From: Promethearchaeati archaeon
Lineage (GTDB): Archaea > Asgardarchaeota > Heimdallarchaeia > Heimdallarchaeales > Heimdallarchaeaceae
Reading direction: 5' to 3'
Assembly: GCA_013166775.1 (NCBI GenBank)
Contig: JABLTJ010000017.1
Span: 1-64,000 of the forward strand
DNA length: 64,000 nt
How positions within the stretch are numbered: the stretch's first letter is position 1; the number at the start of each line of letters is the position of its first letter. Shown in pieces: positions 63,263 to 64,000 of this stretch. The position numbers and the translations under genes were made by a program. The notes under the pieces were generated by a model, which saw only the letters and a list, made by a program, of their open reading frames with translations, was not told where the DNA came from and did not search any database.

Positions 63263-63979
63263 ATGAAATGGAAAGATGAATATTTCTCGGAATATGAAAA
63301 CTTCAGTAATAAAGAGAAACGACAAATCTCTGATAAATTTCTTCGATTAATTTGGATAAAAGAATTAGAAGAGGAACATAATTTTGATATCAGAAACATA
63401 GATCGTGTTTGTAGACCTCTCTTTATTGAAGCAAAAAACTGCTTTATTCAATATGTTTTACGTGGCTCAATAACAGTGATGGAAACAGCATTATCTGCTA
63501 TGCTCTTTAGGAACCTGGATGTTGGATTTTTTGAGAAGAAATGGCCCAATAGTACAAGAAGAAGAATCAATCAGAAAACAAAAGAAGAAACAATTGTAGA
63601 AATAACGGATACACGAATTATCATTTTTCATAAACTTATAGAATTAGCAAAGGAGGAAGGTTTAATTTCAAAAAAACTAGCAAAGGAACTTCATATTTTT
63701 CGATGGATAAGAAACGGTGTTGTTCACCATGAATTGATTCAGAAAAGCCACTTAGGTTCTCGATGGGAATCATACAGAGGAGAAGGTACTAAGTCATTAG
63801 GAAATACTTTCTTGTCCCCTTTTCCTAACGAAATCATTAAAAGAAACGGAAAAAAAGAAAAAAAATACGAATCCATAAAACTGTATAGCTTATTCGAAGG
63901 TGCACAGAAAGGATTCATTGAATTCTTCAATCTATACACAGAACTTATCAACAAAAATCCAAATATGGAAAAAAAATAA
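63263..63979 (+). CDS. HEPN-like domain protein (238 aa)
   Basis: Helical protein with FRWIRNGVVHHEL, in which R-x4-H (residues 150-155) fits the HEPN RNase motif. A preceding long helix (FIQYVLRGSITVMETALSAM) agrees with DUF4145-like HEPN proteins. Many HEPN proteins serve in toxin-antitoxin or defence systems. No partner is visible before the window ends. Confidence 0.55.
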   Translation: MKWKDEYFSEYENFSNKEKRQISDKFLRLIWIKELEEEHNFDIRNIDRVCRPLFIEAKNCFIQYVLRGSITVMETALSAMLFRNLDVGFFEKKWPNSTRRRINQKTKEETIVEITDTRIIIFHKLIELAKEEGLISKKLAKELHIFRWIRNGVVHHELIQKSHLGSRWESYRGEGTKSLGNTFLSPFPNEIIKRNGKKEKKYESIKLYSLFEGAQKGFIEFFNLYTELINKNPNMEKK

Positions 63980-64000
63980 CAGGATTATTATTACGTTCTC

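Noticed and set aside
1..64000. CRISPR array
   Set aside because: No series of regularly spaced identical repeats with variable spacers was seen. The 11-bp units at 20668 have no spacers.

Overview
The window looks like a chromosomal segment of an AT-rich Asgard archaeon, most likely a Heimdallarchaeia-type lineage. The information-processing core is plainly archaeal: both PolD subunits, Orc1/Cdc6, aEF-1A, aIF6, ribosomal proteins L18a, L31e, L39e, S19e and S10, PDCD5, prefoldin, Sec61-beta, the STT3 oligosaccharyltransferase, archaeosine TGT and an Sm protein. Alongside it are eukaryote-like genes: a Ras/Rab-type small GTPase, a Roadblock/LC7 protein, a gelsolin-like protein, a ubiquitin/MoaD-like beta-grasp protein ending in Gly-Gly, and an EF-2 paralogue without the diphthamide loop. 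The 16S rRNA gene ends at the left edge with no 23S gene behind it, so the rRNA genes are unlinked here.

Region 1 (1-11.8 kb) is the most unusual part. Behind the 16S gene lies an array of four related TPR-like proteins of about 530 residues. Each is preceded by a nearly identical intergenic module holding a hairpin, a pyrimidine/T-rich block, a TATA box, a GTGAT Shine-Dalgarno and a 22-23 codon gene. A fifth, diverged TPR protein on the minus strand faces a fifth peptide gene. A sixth, orphan peptide gene lies at 26.9 kb and a decayed seventh copy is merged into the 5' region of the fourth TPR gene. The peptides share the pattern MM-(xxR)-YDP-acidic-PPxWxP. Length changes between copies keep the reading frame, so they are genuinely translated. 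I propose a peptide/TPR-partner system resembling bacterial RRNPP signalling; this is inference. A minus-strand gene for a secreted, membrane-anchored protein has been inserted into the array.

Region 2 (11.8-20.1 kb) holds pyrophosphatase, GTP-dependent PEPCK, a gene-poor AT-rich gap, a coiled-coil winged-helix protein, a pilin-like protein and a MacB-type ABC transporter. Region 3 (20.1-25.3 kb) is a candidate replication origin neighbourhood: origin-recognition-box-like elements, repeated GTTCACA motifs, two winged-helix regulators (one behind five 11-bp tandem repeats) and orc1/cdc6. Region 4 (25.3-38 kb) carries an MTA/SAH deaminase-type amidohydrolase, a candidate C/D box sRNA, the orphan peptide, the EF-2 paralogue, S10, TgtA, the Sm protein and a MoxR/VWA/PAPS-reductase-like operon.

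Region 5 (38-60 kb) is the housekeeping core: PolD subunits DP2 and DP1, archaeosortase, topoisomerase I, tRNA-Ser, an intron-containing tRNA-Arg, Sec61-beta, STT3, aEF-1A, and one minus-strand translation cluster (S19e, PDCD5, L39e, L31e, aIF6, L18a, prefoldin, FtsY), then the small GTPase and a metallo-beta-lactamase protein. Region 6 (60-64 kb) is accessory: small membrane proteins, a decayed paralogue, tRNA-Cys, an enlarged TnpB-like nuclease and a HEPN-like protein. I see no CRISPR array.
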